Program-made: the position numbers and the translations under genes
Notes under the pieces: model-generated
What the model saw: only the letters and a program-made list of their open reading frames with translations
What the model was told of the DNA's origin: nothing
Database searches by the model: none
Shown: piece by piece, positions 35,027 through 42,861 of the stretch
Position numbering within the stretch: position 1 is the stretch's first letter
How the letters are laid out: each line of letters opens with the position of its first letter
DNA from: CAWKPF01 sp963851415
GTDB taxonomy: Bacteria; Acidobacteriota; Thermoanaerobaculia; Multivoradales; Multivoraceae
DNA: 64,000 nucleotides
Direction: 5' to 3'
Assembly: GCA_963851415.1 (NCBI GenBank)
Contig: CAWKPF010000002.1
Location: 2,480,001 to 2,544,000, forward strand

Positions 35027-35324
35027 CTGGCTCGCCCAGTTGGGACAGATCGAAGTTCGCCATGATCTGGTGGCCGTTGAAGTCGAGCACTCGAATGTCC
35101 TCGACCGAGCCCAGTTCGGTGACGGCCCGGTCGAACGCGTCACCATAGCGCGACCGTACGGTGTCCGATTCGATCTCGTAGGCAATGAACTTCGCGATTC
35201 CCTTGGCGCGCAGAGCCGCCTTCAGATGGGGGTCACTCGCTTCCGGATAGCTCGACAGGATGAGCAATGGGCCGCTTCCACCGAACACCAGGAACGAGTG
35301 GCACGATGCGCTCTCATCGGTCAT
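35010..35324 (-). CDS. Small conserved-looking protein of unknown function
   Basis: 104 residues; I do not recognise a family. The sequence is compact, without signal peptide, membrane helix or Cys pairs (one Cys near the N-terminus), and has an alternating pattern (PLLILSSYPEASDPHLKAAL, AKFIAYEIESDTVRSRYG, IRVLDFNGHQIMANFDL) that looks like a small alpha-beta fold. Reasons to believe it is real: an ATG with a -10-like hexamer at the spacing seen for other genes, codon use with a GC-rich third position, and a well-balanced composition. Convergent to maf with a 17-base overlap. Confidence 0.6.
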   Translation of the reverse strand: MTDESASCHSFLVFGGSGPLLILSSYPEASDPHLKAALRAKGIAKFIAYEIESDTVRSRYGDAFDRAVTELGSVEDIRVLDFNGHQIMANFDLSQLGEPVKVGD

Positions 35325-35331
35325 GATGCAA

Positions 35332-35337
35332 ATGATA
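35332..35337 (-). promoter_or_regulatory. -10-like hexamer before the small unknown gene
   Basis: TATCAT on the minus strand ends 7 bases before ATG 35324. On the other strand TACACT (35336-35341) overlaps it and could serve the aldolase gene, so this may be a very compact divergent promoter. Confidence 0.4.
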
Positions 35338-35367
35338 CACTCGCGCCCGCTACCCGCGCAGGCTCAG

Positions 35368-36039
35368 ATGCTGAATCGACCGGATCGACCTGACAACGAC
35401 CTCCACCGTGCGGTCAGTGAGTCCGTGACACGGGCCCCGATCACGGCGGTCGTGCGAACCTCCTCCGACGACGAGGCTCTTCGCCAGGCCAGGGCATTCA
35501 TGGCTTCGGGATTGGAGCTGATCGAGATCACCTTCTCGGTGCCTGGATCGACGGCAGTCGTTCGCCAGCTCCTGCACGAGCGCGGCGGGTCCCCGGGACC
35601 GCCCTACATCGGCATGGGAACGGTCACGAACCGCGCACGAGCAGAGCGGGCCGTGGTCGCCGGGAGCGAATTCCTGGTCACACCCAATGTCACCGAGGAC
35701 GTGGCCCAGATGGCACACCAGGAGGGTCTCTACCTCGTGATGGGCGGGCTCACTGCAACCGAGATCGTCCGTGCATGGGAACTTGGATCCGACCTGGTGA
35801 AGGTCTACCCTCTGCCCCCGGTCGGCGGACCGCACTATCTGTCGGTCGTGCGCCAGCCTCTCGGAGACATACCGATGCTCGCCGGAGGCGGCTTCGACAT
35901 CGAAGACATTCCGGCCTATCGGGAAGCCGGAGCCCGTGCGTTCGGCATCGGTGCACCACTGCTGGGCGCTGACGAGAACGAGACGCGTGCCCGAGTCACG
36001 CGCGCGCTCGAGCTGGCCCGTGGCGAGGACACTGCATGA
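35368..36039 (+). CDS. eda: Bifunctional KHG/KDPG aldolase family protein
   Basis: Class I aldolase that splits 2-keto-3-deoxy-6-phosphogluconate to pyruvate and glyceraldehyde 3-phosphate (Entner-Doudoroff) or related keto acids. 223 residues from ATG 35368, normal length. The catalytic glutamate is in LELIEITFSVPGS; the Schiff-base lysine in SDLVKVYPLPPVGG, where the family has KFFPA; GMGTVTNRARAERAV and SEFLVTPNV are typical. The lysine motif differs enough from E. coli Eda that the substrate may be another 2-keto-3-deoxy sugar acid. The next gene starts within its stop codon (ATGA). No edd or other Entner-Doudoroff gene is present here. Confidence 0.9.
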   Translation: MLNRPDRPDNDLHRAVSESVTRAPITAVVRTSSDDEALRQARAFMASGLELIEITFSVPGSTAVVRQLLHERGGSPGPPYIGMGTVTNRARAERAVVAGSEFLVTPNVTEDVAQMAHQEGLYLVMGGLTATEIVRAWELGSDLVKVYPLPPVGGPHYLSVVRQPLGDIPMLAGGGFDIEDIPAYREAGARAFGIGAPLLGADENETRARVTRALELARGEDTA

Positions 36040-36461
36040 GACCTCGCGGCACGGCGGGGCCCCAGCAGTACGTCTTCGACGCCACTCCCGAGATCTTCGC
36101 CACCGACAGCCAGGGTTGTTTCTCCTTCGCGCTGCAGCAGGGTCGGCGGCGGTTCCTCGATACCGCGTCCTACGACGAGCTGCGCCTCGTGACATCCATC
36201 TGGCACCCTTCGGACCAGAAGTCGATCGATCTGGATCGAGCCTATGTGGAGCTTCGAGCCTCCTTCGATCCCGAGGAGGACCATTGGACCAAGATCGCCG
36301 AGATCGAGCCGGTGGTGCCGCCCTACAACAGTGGTGACTCGTTCGACGGCTGGATCGTGCTCCCGGTGCTCGCGCAGAGTACGGCCTACTGTCTGGTAGG
36401 CAACGGCTTCGAGCCACGCTCGCGGCTCCAGGTCCGCGCCAACGCCTACTTCGTCGCCTGA
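36036..36461 (+). CDS. Protein of unknown function coupled to the aldolase
   Basis: 141 residues; not recognised. No signal peptide or membrane helix. It reads like a soluble beta-rich protein (YVFDATPEIFATDSQGCFSF, LRLVTSIWHPSDQKSIDLDR, SFDGWIVLPVLAQSTAYCLV). Coding status is supported by the 4-base overlap with the aldolase stop and by codon use like its neighbours. The coupling suggests that it works with the aldolase or is at least made in step with it. A 44-base gap with a promoter-like element follows. Confidence 0.6.
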   Translation: MRPRGTAGPQQYVFDATPEIFATDSQGCFSFALQQGRRRFLDTASYDELRLVTSIWHPSDQKSIDLDRAYVELRASFDPEEDHWTKIAEIEPVVPPYNSGDSFDGWIVLPVLAQSTAYCLVGNGFEPRSRLQVRANAYFVA

Positions 36462-36490
36462 AGGACTCACACTCTCCGACGGTCCGGCCC

Positions 36491-36499
36491 TGCTAGCAT
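36491..36499 (+). promoter_or_regulatory. Extended -10 element before the phosphoglycerate mutase gene
   Basis: TGC-TAGCAT at 36491-36499 ends 6 bases before ATG 36506. Same hexamer and spacing as before the second GWxTD gene; suggests a leaderless mRNA. Confidence 0.5.
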
Positions 36500-36505
36500 C
36501 TCGGC

Positions 36506-37756
36506 ATGGACCGACATGCCCTTCTCTCGCGTCTCGCGCGCCCCACCGATTCACGAATCGTCTTGTTGGTGCTCGACGGTGTCGGAGATCTGCGTACCGA
36601 GAGCCAGCCCCGCACCGCACTCGAAGTGGCCAGAACTCCAAACCTCGACGCGCTCGCCCGCGTCTCCGCGCTGGGTCGCTTGGACCCGGTGGCGCCGGGG
36701 GTGACACCGGGAAGCGGTCCCGGACACCTCGGCCTTTTCGGCTACGAGCCAACGGATCCGGAAGCCGATATCGGCCGCGGCGTCCTCGAGGCGCTGGGTC
36801 TGGGACTCGAGATCCCTCCCGGAGCCGTCGTTGCACGCGGCAATTTCGCGACCGTCGACGACCAGGGCAAGCTCACCGACCGTCGGGCCGGGCGAATCCC
36901 GACCGAGGAAGGTCGGCGCCTGTGCGCGCGCCTCGCTCCGGCTCTCGCCGAGCAAACAGAGGCTTCGGCCAACGGCGTGCGGGCCCGAATCTTCGCCGGC
37001 GAGGGCTACCGCTTCGTCGTGATCTTCGAGACCGAAGGCGAGCCCGCACTCGACGCACAGCTCGCGGATACCGACCCGCAGCAGATCGGAGTCGCGCCGC
37101 TCCCCCTCAGTCCCGCCGAAACGGCACCGAAAGAAGCTGCCACCACGGCCCGCCGACTGCGCCCCTTCATCGAGAAGATGCAGAGGACCCTCGCTTCCGA
37201 GGAGAGAGCCAACTCCTTCCTCCTACGAGGCTTCTCCCGCATGCCGAGCCTGGCTTCGTTCTCCGACCTCTACGAGCTCCGTGCTGGAGCTTTCGCAGGC
37301 TATCCCCTCTACCGGGGAGTCGCTTCCGCCTGCGGAATGTCGGTGGTGGAGTGCGGCAAGTCCTTTTCCGAGGTTCTGGACAGCGTTACCGAGCGATGGT
37401 CGGACTTCGAGTACTTCTTCCTGCACGTGAAACAAACCGATATGGCCGGTGAGGACGGAGACCTGGCCGCCAAGGTCGAAGTCCTCGAGCAGGTCGACCG
37501 CGACCTCCCACGCCTGCGCGAGCTGGGACCGGACGTGATCGCCATCACCGGAGATCACTCCACACCGGCCCCGATGAAGGCCCACAGCTGGCACCCGGTT
37601 CCCCTCCTGTTGCACGGCCCCCACTGCTTCATCGACGACACCGACGCCTTCGACGAACTGGCGGCACGCCTCGGCCATGTCGGCACCATACCCTCGTGTG
37701 ACCTGATGGGGCTGCTCCTCGGCAATGCCGGGAAGCTCCTCAAGTTCGGCGCTTGA
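36506..37756 (+). CDS. apgM: Cofactor-independent phosphoglycerate mutase, archaeal (ApgM) type
   Basis: Interconverts 3- and 2-phosphoglycerate in glycolysis and gluconeogenesis. 416 residues of the alkaline-phosphatase superfamily: metal-binding VLLVLDGVGDLR at the start, TPNLDALARVSALGRL, the nucleophilic serine in TPGSGPGHLGLFGYEP, then EALGLGLEIPPGAVVARGNF, and metal ligands FFLHVKQTDMAGEDGD and AITGDHSTPAPMKAHSWHPV. This is the ApgM form found in archaea and some bacteria, not the long bacterial GpmI. It stands as a single gene between a promoter-like element and a hairpin. Confidence 0.93.
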   Translation: MDRHALLSRLARPTDSRIVLLVLDGVGDLRTESQPRTALEVARTPNLDALARVSALGRLDPVAPGVTPGSGPGHLGLFGYEPTDPEADIGRGVLEALGLGLEIPPGAVVARGNFATVDDQGKLTDRRAGRIPTEEGRRLCARLAPALAEQTEASANGVRARIFAGEGYRFVVIFETEGEPALDAQLADTDPQQIGVAPLPLSPAETAPKEAATTARRLRPFIEKMQRTLASEERANSFLLRGFSRMPSLASFSDLYELRAGAFAGYPLYRGVASACGMSVVECGKSFSEVLDSVTERWSDFEYFFLHVKQTDMAGEDGDLAAKVEVLEQVDRDLPRLRELGPDVIAITGDHSTPAPMKAHSWHPVPLLLHGPHCFIDDTDAFDELAARLGHVGTIPSCDLMGLLLGNAGKLLKFGA

Positions 37757-37774
37757 CCTCTGTGCGACCCGACA

Positions 37775-37792
37775 TCGACGCAGCGGCGTCGA
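37775..37792. terminator. Hairpin between two convergent genes
   Basis: TCGACGC (37775-37781), AGCG loop, GCGTCGA (37786-37792): a perfect 7-bp stem with a 4-base loop, 18 bases after the mutase stop and 2 bases before the end of the macro-domain gene. It could stop transcription from both sides. No T tract is present. Confidence 0.5.
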
Positions 37793-37793
37793 A

Positions 37794-38309
37794 TCAGCGG
37801 AAGCCGCGCCGCAGCTCTTGACGGAAGGTCTTGTAGTCCGACTCACCGCTGAGGCAGACAATCACTCGCTCGAGCTTGGTGCCTCCCTGCAGATACCGAT
37901 GCACCTCGGTGAGGAGGATCCGTGCACAGCGGTCGACCGGAAATCCGAAGTTCCCCGTCGAGATCGCCGGAATCGCGATGGAGCGCAACCCGTTGCGGTC
38001 GGCCAGAGCAAGCGAGGATCGCACAGCGGAGGCGAGCTTGCGATCCTCGTCTCCTTCACCCATCTTCGGACCCACCGCGTGGATCACCTGCTTCATCGGC
38101 AGCTCGCCGGCGCCGGTCATGACGGCCGTACCGACTGGGGTCCCACCTATGCGGTCGCATTCCTTCTGGATCGACGCTCCGCCCTTCTTCTTGATCATTC
38201 CGGCAACACCCGTGCCCATCTTGAGCTCCGAGTTCGCGGGATTCACTATTGCTTCCACCTCGAGGTCGGTGATGTCCGCATCGACCAACTCGAGGAGGGT
38301 GCCATTCAT
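37794..38309 (-). CDS. Macro-domain protein (ADP-ribose binding)
   Basis: 171 residues, a stand-alone macro domain. Motifs: LVDADITDLEVEAIVNPANS with the conserved Asp and Asn, LKMGTGVAGMIKKKGG (family AGVDGAIHRAAG), PVGTAVMTGAGELP, and IAIPAISTGNFGFPVDRCAR. Relatives bind ADP-ribose, remove it from targets, or hydrolyse O-acetyl-ADP-ribose. The loop GTGVAGMIKKKGG is lysine-rich and less like the YmdB catalytic loop, so catalytic competence is open. ATG 38309 is used; the frame is open upstream. A TACAAT (38360-38365, minus strand) with TTCACC 19 bases before it may be the promoter. Confidence 0.88.
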   Translation of the reverse strand: MNGTLLELVDADITDLEVEAIVNPANSELKMGTGVAGMIKKKGGASIQKECDRIGGTPVGTAVMTGAGELPMKQVIHAVGPKMGEGDEDRKLASAVRSSLALADRNGLRSIAIPAISTGNFGFPVDRCARILLTEVHRYLQGGTKLERVIVCLSGESDYKTFRQELRRGFR

Positions 38310-38486
38310 CTTGACAGCCAGGGCTCCACTCCTTCTCGTCTGCAAAAAGGTGACTCTGCATTGTATCGCATCTATGGGTTCCTCGGTGAAAGATGAGCGT
38401 GCCCGAGGGCTGGACGACGACCTCAACTCTGGGATTCCTAGGGGGCGAGTGGCCCGCTCGCCCATCGGCTCGGGCCCCGGGAGCGG

Positions 38487-38495
38487 TGGTACACT
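38487..38495 (+). promoter_or_regulatory. Extended -10 element before argS
   Basis: TGG-TACACT at 38487-38495 ends 8 bases before ATG 38504, again a spacing that would give a leaderless or nearly leaderless transcript. Confidence 0.45.
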
Positions 38496-38503
38496 CCCGC
38501 GCC

Positions 38504-40456
38504 ATGCTGCTCAGCCAGAAGGCGCTCATCGTCTCCGCCATCCGGGAGGCCCTGCGCCAGACCTTCGATATCGAACATGATCCCGTGATCGAGACCCCGC
38601 CGCGGCGGGAGTTGGGGGATCTCGCTTCTCCGGCCCCGCTCCACCTCGCACGGGAGCTGAAGCGGGCGCCTCGCCAGATCGCCGAACAGGTCCTCGGCGA
38701 GCTGGGACCGATCGAAGGGGTCGATCGTGTGACGATCGAAGGTCCGGGCTATCTCAACTTCTTCCTCGATCGACCGACGTTTGCTGCGACTCTGCTCGAA
38801 GAGCCCGTGATCGCTCCTCTCGAAGGGAGTCTGCCGAAGGTGGTGGTGGAGCACACCAACATCAACCCCAACAAGGCCGCCCATATCGGCCATCTGCGCA
38901 ACGCAGTGTTGGGGGACACCCTGGTGTCCTGCCTGAAGGCACTCGGCTACCCCACGGAGGTCCAGAACTATATCGACGACACGGGGGTCCAGGTCGCCGA
39001 CGTCGTTGTGGGATTCCTCGACCTGCGAGGCCTCGACCGAGCGTCGGTCGAGGCCATCGATGAGCCTTTCGACTATTACTGCTGGGATCTCTACAGTGAG
39101 GTTGGACGCTGGTTCGAGGAAGACCCCGAGCGTCAATCTCTGCGTCGCGAGACGCTGCATCAGCTCGAGAGCGGGGAAGGGGAGCGAGCCGAGCTCGGGC
39201 GCCTGGTGGCCCGACGCGTCGTGTCCCGCCACCTCGCCACCATGGCACGCCTCGACATCGGATATGACCTGCTCACCCGAGAGAGCGAGATTCTGCGCCT
39301 TCACTTCTTCGACAGCGCCTTCGAGCTGCTCGAGTCGTCCGGCGCCGTTCGCCTCGAAGAAGAGGGCAAGAACGCCGGTTGTTGGGTCATGCCCCTCTCC
39401 GAGTCGGAAGAGTTCCAGGGACTCGAAGACCCGGACAAGGTGATCGTGCGCTCCGACGGGACCATCACCTATGTCGGTAAGGACATCGCCTACCAGCTGT
39501 GGAAGTTCGGCCTCCTCGGACGCGACTTCGAGTACCGTCTCTTCGGAGAGCCCTGGCGAGACACTTCAGGGGGGCCGCTCTGGGAGACGCTCGGCCCACC
39601 CAAGGGCGGAGGACACCCGGCCTTCGGCGGGGCGGATCGGGTGGTCAACGTGATCGATGCCCGCCAGAGCTATCTTCAAAAGATCGTCCGGGCTGGACTC
39701 GAAGCGCTCGGCCACCCCGAGGAGGCCGCTCAGAGCATCCACTTCGCGTACGAAATGGTCTCTCTGTCGGAGAGCACCGCGCGCCAGTTCGGATTCCTCG
39801 ACGAGGACAGCGACGGAGAGGAGAAGAAGTCCCTCGAGATGTCGGGCCGCAAGGGGATCGGCGTCAAGGCGGACGACCTGATCGATCGGCTGATCGAGCG
39901 AAGCCGCGACGAAATCTCCTCCCGGAATCGAGAGCTCGGAGAGGAGGAGCTCGACCTGCTGTCGCGCCAGATCGCGGTGGCCGCTCTGCGCTACTTCATG
40001 ACCAAGGCCACGACCACTCGCGTCATCGCCTTCGATCTGGATGAGGCTCTCAGCTTCGAGGGGGACTCGGGCCCCTACCTCCAGTACTCCCTCGTCCGCT
40101 GCCGAAACATCCAGCGCAAGCTCGACCAGGCGGGCATCGCCACCACGGTGGATCCGTCCGCGCTGGCGGCGGGCCCCGCCGAGCCCTGGAGTGATGATCT
40201 GTGGGACCTCGTGCTCTCGGCCGGCCAGGTCCAGGAAGTCGTGGCGCGCGCCGCAGAGACACTCGAGCTCTCGCTGGTGGCGCGGGCAGCGATCGATCTG
40301 GCCGCCAAGTTCCATTCGGTCTATCACCACCATCCGATCCTGCGCGAAGAAGACGAAGAGCTGCGTACCGTACGGCTGGCTGCCGTACTCGTCTTCGAAC
40401 GTGCGCTGCTGGCGCTCACGGCGCTACTGGGGATTCCCGTACCCGAGAAGATGTAG
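38504..40456 (+). CDS. argS: Arginyl-tRNA synthetase
   Basis: Class Ia synthetase charging tRNA-Arg. 650 residues. The N-terminal additional domain with LGDLASPAPLHLARELKRAP is followed by the active site: VEHTNINPNKAAHIGHLRNA with the HIGH sequence, GYPTEVQNYIDDTGVQVADV, and the KMSKS-equivalent loop as EMSGRKGIGVKADDL, typical of ArgRS that lack the canonical lysine. C-terminal anticodon-binding helices include PYLQYSLVRCRNIQRK. A stretch of about 60 residues between HIGH and the body (YYCWDLYSEVGRWFEEDPER) is longer than in E. coli. It ends 16 bases from the convergent lipoprotein gene. Confidence 0.96.
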   Translation: MLLSQKALIVSAIREALRQTFDIEHDPVIETPPRRELGDLASPAPLHLARELKRAPRQIAEQVLGELGPIEGVDRVTIEGPGYLNFFLDRPTFAATLLEEPVIAPLEGSLPKVVVEHTNINPNKAAHIGHLRNAVLGDTLVSCLKALGYPTEVQNYIDDTGVQVADVVVGFLDLRGLDRASVEAIDEPFDYYCWDLYSEVGRWFEEDPERQSLRRETLHQLESGEGERAELGRLVARRVVSRHLATMARLDIGYDLLTRESEILRLHFFDSAFELLESSGAVRLEEEGKNAGCWVMPLSESEEFQGLEDPDKVIVRSDGTITYVGKDIAYQLWKFGLLGRDFEYRLFGEPWRDTSGGPLWETLGPPKGGGHPAFGGADRVVNVIDARQSYLQKIVRAGLEALGHPEEAAQSIHFAYEMVSLSESTARQFGFLDEDSDGEEKKSLEMSGRKGIGVKADDLIDRLIERSRDEISSRNRELGEEELDLLSRQIAVAALRYFMTKATTTRVIAFDLDEALSFEGDSGPYLQYSLVRCRNIQRKLDQAGIATTVDPSALAAGPAEPWSDDLWDLVLSAGQVQEVVARAAETLELSLVARAAIDLAAKFHSVYHHHPILREEDEELRTVRLAAVLVFERALLALTALLGIPVPEKM

Positions 40457-40476
40457 CCGCGAGCCGACGCGACTAC
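40453..40476. terminator. Imperfect hairpin across two convergent stop codons
   Basis: GTAG-c-CGCG (40453-40461) pairs with CGCG-a-CTAC (40468-40476), one mismatch, 6-base loop. It spans the argS stop and the end of the convergent lipoprotein gene. No T tract; weak evidence for a shared terminator. Confidence 0.35.
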
Positions 40477-41078
40477 TGCCATTGACTCGCCAGATCGCTC
40501 GCTGCCCGCTCGAGCGCCACTGCCAGCGCCTCCACCACCGCGAGCACGGTCTGCTCGGCCACTGGCTCACTGACGACGAGGACGGTCTGGCTCGACGCCA
40601 GGCCTCCGCTCCCCGGCGACCAGGTCACCTCGAGCTCGATCTCGGCCAGGATCTCCGTCGCCAGGTCGACCTCTTCGACTCGCAGCAGCCGGCCTTCGAT
40701 CTCCAGATCGGCTGCTTCGAGCGAACCGACCTTTGCCTCGACCCCCGACTGGCGGTCGAGCGCCGCGGCGAGAGCCAGAGGAATGGCCTGCTCCAGGGGC
40801 ATCGCCCAACGGTGGAACTGGTAGAAGCCGATCTCGGCACCACGCCCGTTGGGCCGATAGGCCACACCCTCCTGGTCGTAGGGCGGCGCCACTTCGAACG
40901 ACCCCACGGCAATTCGCAGCGCCGACGCCGACGTGGAAGGCGCCGCAGCCAGTGCCGGATTCTCGAGAAGATAGTAACGGGGACTGACCGTCGAGCCACA
41001 GCCCAGACTCGCAATCACGGCCCCCGACAGCAATACGAAAAGCCCGAATCCGGAGACCATCCTACGTTCTCGATTCAC
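40473..41078 (-). CDS. ABC-type transport auxiliary lipoprotein (PqiC/YmbA-like)
   Basis: 201 residues with a signal peptide and a lipobox (VIASLGCGS, Cys27). PRYYLLENPALAAAPSTSAS at the start of the mature chain fits the ABC_trans_aux domain, whose members are outer-membrane lipoproteins attached to MCE transport systems (PqiC, MlaD-linked proteins). IAVGSFEVAPPYDQEGVAYR and PLEQAIPLALAAALDRQSG are the expected central motifs. Last gene of the Mla-like operon; its ATG overlaps the mlaD-like stop by 4 bases. It should link the MCE hexamer to the outer membrane. Confidence 0.88.
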   Translation of the reverse strand: MNRERRMVSGFGLFVLLSGAVIASLGCGSTVSPRYYLLENPALAAAPSTSASALRIAVGSFEVAPPYDQEGVAYRPNGRGAEIGFYQFHRWAMPLEQAIPLALAAALDRQSGVEAKVGSLEAADLEIEGRLLRVEEVDLATEILAEIELEVTWSPGSGGLASSQTVLVVSEPVAEQTVLAVVEALAVALERAASDLASQWQ

Positions 41079-42040
41079 GGTCGATTCCTCCTGGAGCCGG
41101 TGGGCGCCGGCTTGCGATCCCGTTCGCCCCGCAGACCGACCAGACTGCCTGGCCGCTCGCTCAGGGTCTCGGCGAGGGTCCGCACACTGGCCAGTGTGGC
41201 CTCGAGCTCTCCGATCAGCTCCGCGGTGGCCCCCTTTTCCGCGTCGAGCGACTCGAGCGTGGCCTGTGCGGTCTCGAGCACGGCAGTCAGTCTCGCGCCG
41301 TCTTCTCCCAGACCGGTGCGCAGGTCCTGGGTCAGACCGAGAACCTCTTCCGAAAGCGCAGGAAATCCCTCGACTCCAGACTGGAGCTCGACGACCAGGG
41401 CATCGGCTCTGTCCAGCACCGTATTCAGGCGAGGACGCATCTCGCCCAGGGTCAGCTCGGTCTCGGAGAGCACTCTTGAGATGGCGTCGATATTCTGCTC
41501 GGATGCCAGCTGTCCCATTCCATCGAGAATCGGCTGCAGACCGCTCTCGAGGTTGGCCGCGAGGCTCGAGATCTGCTTCAGGGCATCGTTCGCCGTCGCC
41601 GCCAGAGTGTCGAGCTGCGCATACACCCCTTCCAGGGAGCCCCGCTGGTCCCCGAGAAGCGTCGATCCCGGATCGATGGGGCCAGCGGCAGGATCGCCCG
41701 GATCGACCTCGACATAGCTGGAGCCGAGCAGGCCATCACTCGCCAGGTGTGCACTGGCGTCCCGGTGGAGAATCAAGTCGCGGTCGAGGGAGATGTCGAG
41801 CACCACCGAGCGCTCGGCGCCCGGATCCAGTCGGAGCGACTCGATGCGACCCGAGGCCACGCCCGCAATGCGCACCTTGTCGCCTGCACGCACGCCGCCA
41901 GAGGAGTAGAGCCTCACTTCATAGCGATTCGGAGTACTGGCAAACGGACCGGTGCCGAGAATCCAGAAAGACACCACGATCGCTGCGGCTAGAGCCAGCA
42001 GAACGAACACACCGACACGGATCTCTTCAAACCGAGTCAC
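41075..42040 (-). CDS. mlaD: MCE-domain substrate-binding protein (MlaD-like)
   Basis: 321 residues: one N-terminal membrane helix (VGVFVLLALAAAIVVSFWIL), one MCE domain (about 40-115: YEVRLYSSGGVRAGDKVRIA, GVASGRIESLRL, GLLGSSYVEVDPG), then a long helical tail with heptad patterns (LAATANDALKQISSLAANLE, TLGEMRPRLNTVLDRADALV). MCE rings carry phospholipids across the periplasm; the long helices, missing from E. coli MlaD, could form a tube or needle as in PqiB/LetB-like or mycobacterial Mce proteins. The 5' end overlaps the ATPase gene by 14 bases. Confidence 0.92.
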   Translation of the reverse strand: MTRFEEIRVGVFVLLALAAAIVVSFWILGTGPFASTPNRYEVRLYSSGGVRAGDKVRIAGVASGRIESLRLDPGAERSVVLDISLDRDLILHRDASAHLASDGLLGSSYVEVDPGDPAAGPIDPGSTLLGDQRGSLEGVYAQLDTLAATANDALKQISSLAANLESGLQPILDGMGQLASEQNIDAISRVLSETELTLGEMRPRLNTVLDRADALVVELQSGVEGFPALSEEVLGLTQDLRTGLGEDGARLTAVLETAQATLESLDAEKGATAELIGELEATLASVRTLAETLSERPGSLVGLRGERDRKPAPTGSRRNRP

Positions 42041-42854
42041 GACGCTCCCTCCGTTCCCGCTCCAACGTGGGGAGATGCTCTCCCACCAACTCCTCGAAGC
42101 GACTGATGTTCTCCTCGGTCTCGTCGGGACGACGATCGAGAAAGCGGGTCACGACTTCGTCCGTCGAAGAGCGTAGCTCATCCGCAGTGCCGAGAGCGCG
42201 GATGACACCCTGATGAAGCAGCGCGAACCGATCGCCGACGAGAAAGGCGCTCTCCAGCTCGTGCGTCACCACGACCAGGGTGACGGCAAAGACCTCCTTC
42301 AGTCGCAGCAGCAATCTGTCGATGCCGGCTGCGGTCACGGGATCGAGGCCGGCCGACGGTTCGTCGCAGAACAACAACTGAGGATCGAGTGCCATCGCCC
42401 GTGCCAGCGCGGCCCGCTTGCGCATCCCACCCGAGAGCTCCGACGGGTAGCGGTCTTCGGCGCCCCCGAGTCCCACCAGCGAGAGCTTGATCCGAGTGAC
42501 GATCGATCGAGTGGACGGCGGCAGTGAGGTGTGCTCACTGAGCGGCAGGTCGAGATTTCCAGCGACCGTCAGCGAGCCGAACAGGGCTGAGCTCTGAAAC
42601 GCCACCCCGATCCGCTCGCGGAGCTCCTGGAGCTCGTCCCCCTTGGCACGGTGGACATCGATGCCGTCGATCCGCACGACTCCGGCATCTGGAACCTCGA
42701 GGCCCAGGGCACAGCGCATCAGCGTGCTCTTTCCGCTGCCGCTCCCACCGAGAATGATCATCGCCTCCCCGTCCTCGACGCTGAGATCGATGCCGGCAAG
42801 CACGACGTGATCCCCGTAGCGCTTCTCCAGTCCTTCGATCTCGAGCAGCGCCAT
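42027..42854 (-). CDS. mlaF: ABC transporter ATPase (MlaF-like)
   Basis: 275 residues. Walker A ILGGSGSGKSTLMRCALGL, Q-loop GVAFQSSALFGSLTV, signature LSGGMRKRAALARAMALDP, Walker B LLFCDEPSAGLDPVTAAGID, and switch His in VVVTHELESAF. The order GGMRKR in the signature is that of MlaF/Ttg2A-type ATPases. It drives the MlaE permease with the MCE protein. The C-terminal extension (RFEELVGEHLPTLERERRER) is charged and reaches into the overlapping mlaD start. Confidence 0.94.
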   Translation of the reverse strand: MALLEIEGLEKRYGDHVVLAGIDLSVEDGEAMIILGGSGSGKSTLMRCALGLEVPDAGVVRIDGIDVHRAKGDELQELRERIGVAFQSSALFGSLTVAGNLDLPLSEHTSLPPSTRSIVTRIKLSLVGLGGAEDRYPSELSGGMRKRAALARAMALDPQLLFCDEPSAGLDPVTAAGIDRLLLRLKEVFAVTLVVVTHELESAFLVGDRFALLHQGVIRALGTADELRSSTDEVVTRFLDRRPDETEENISRFEELVGEHLPTLERERRERRDSV

Positions 42855-42861
42855 CTCGGGG

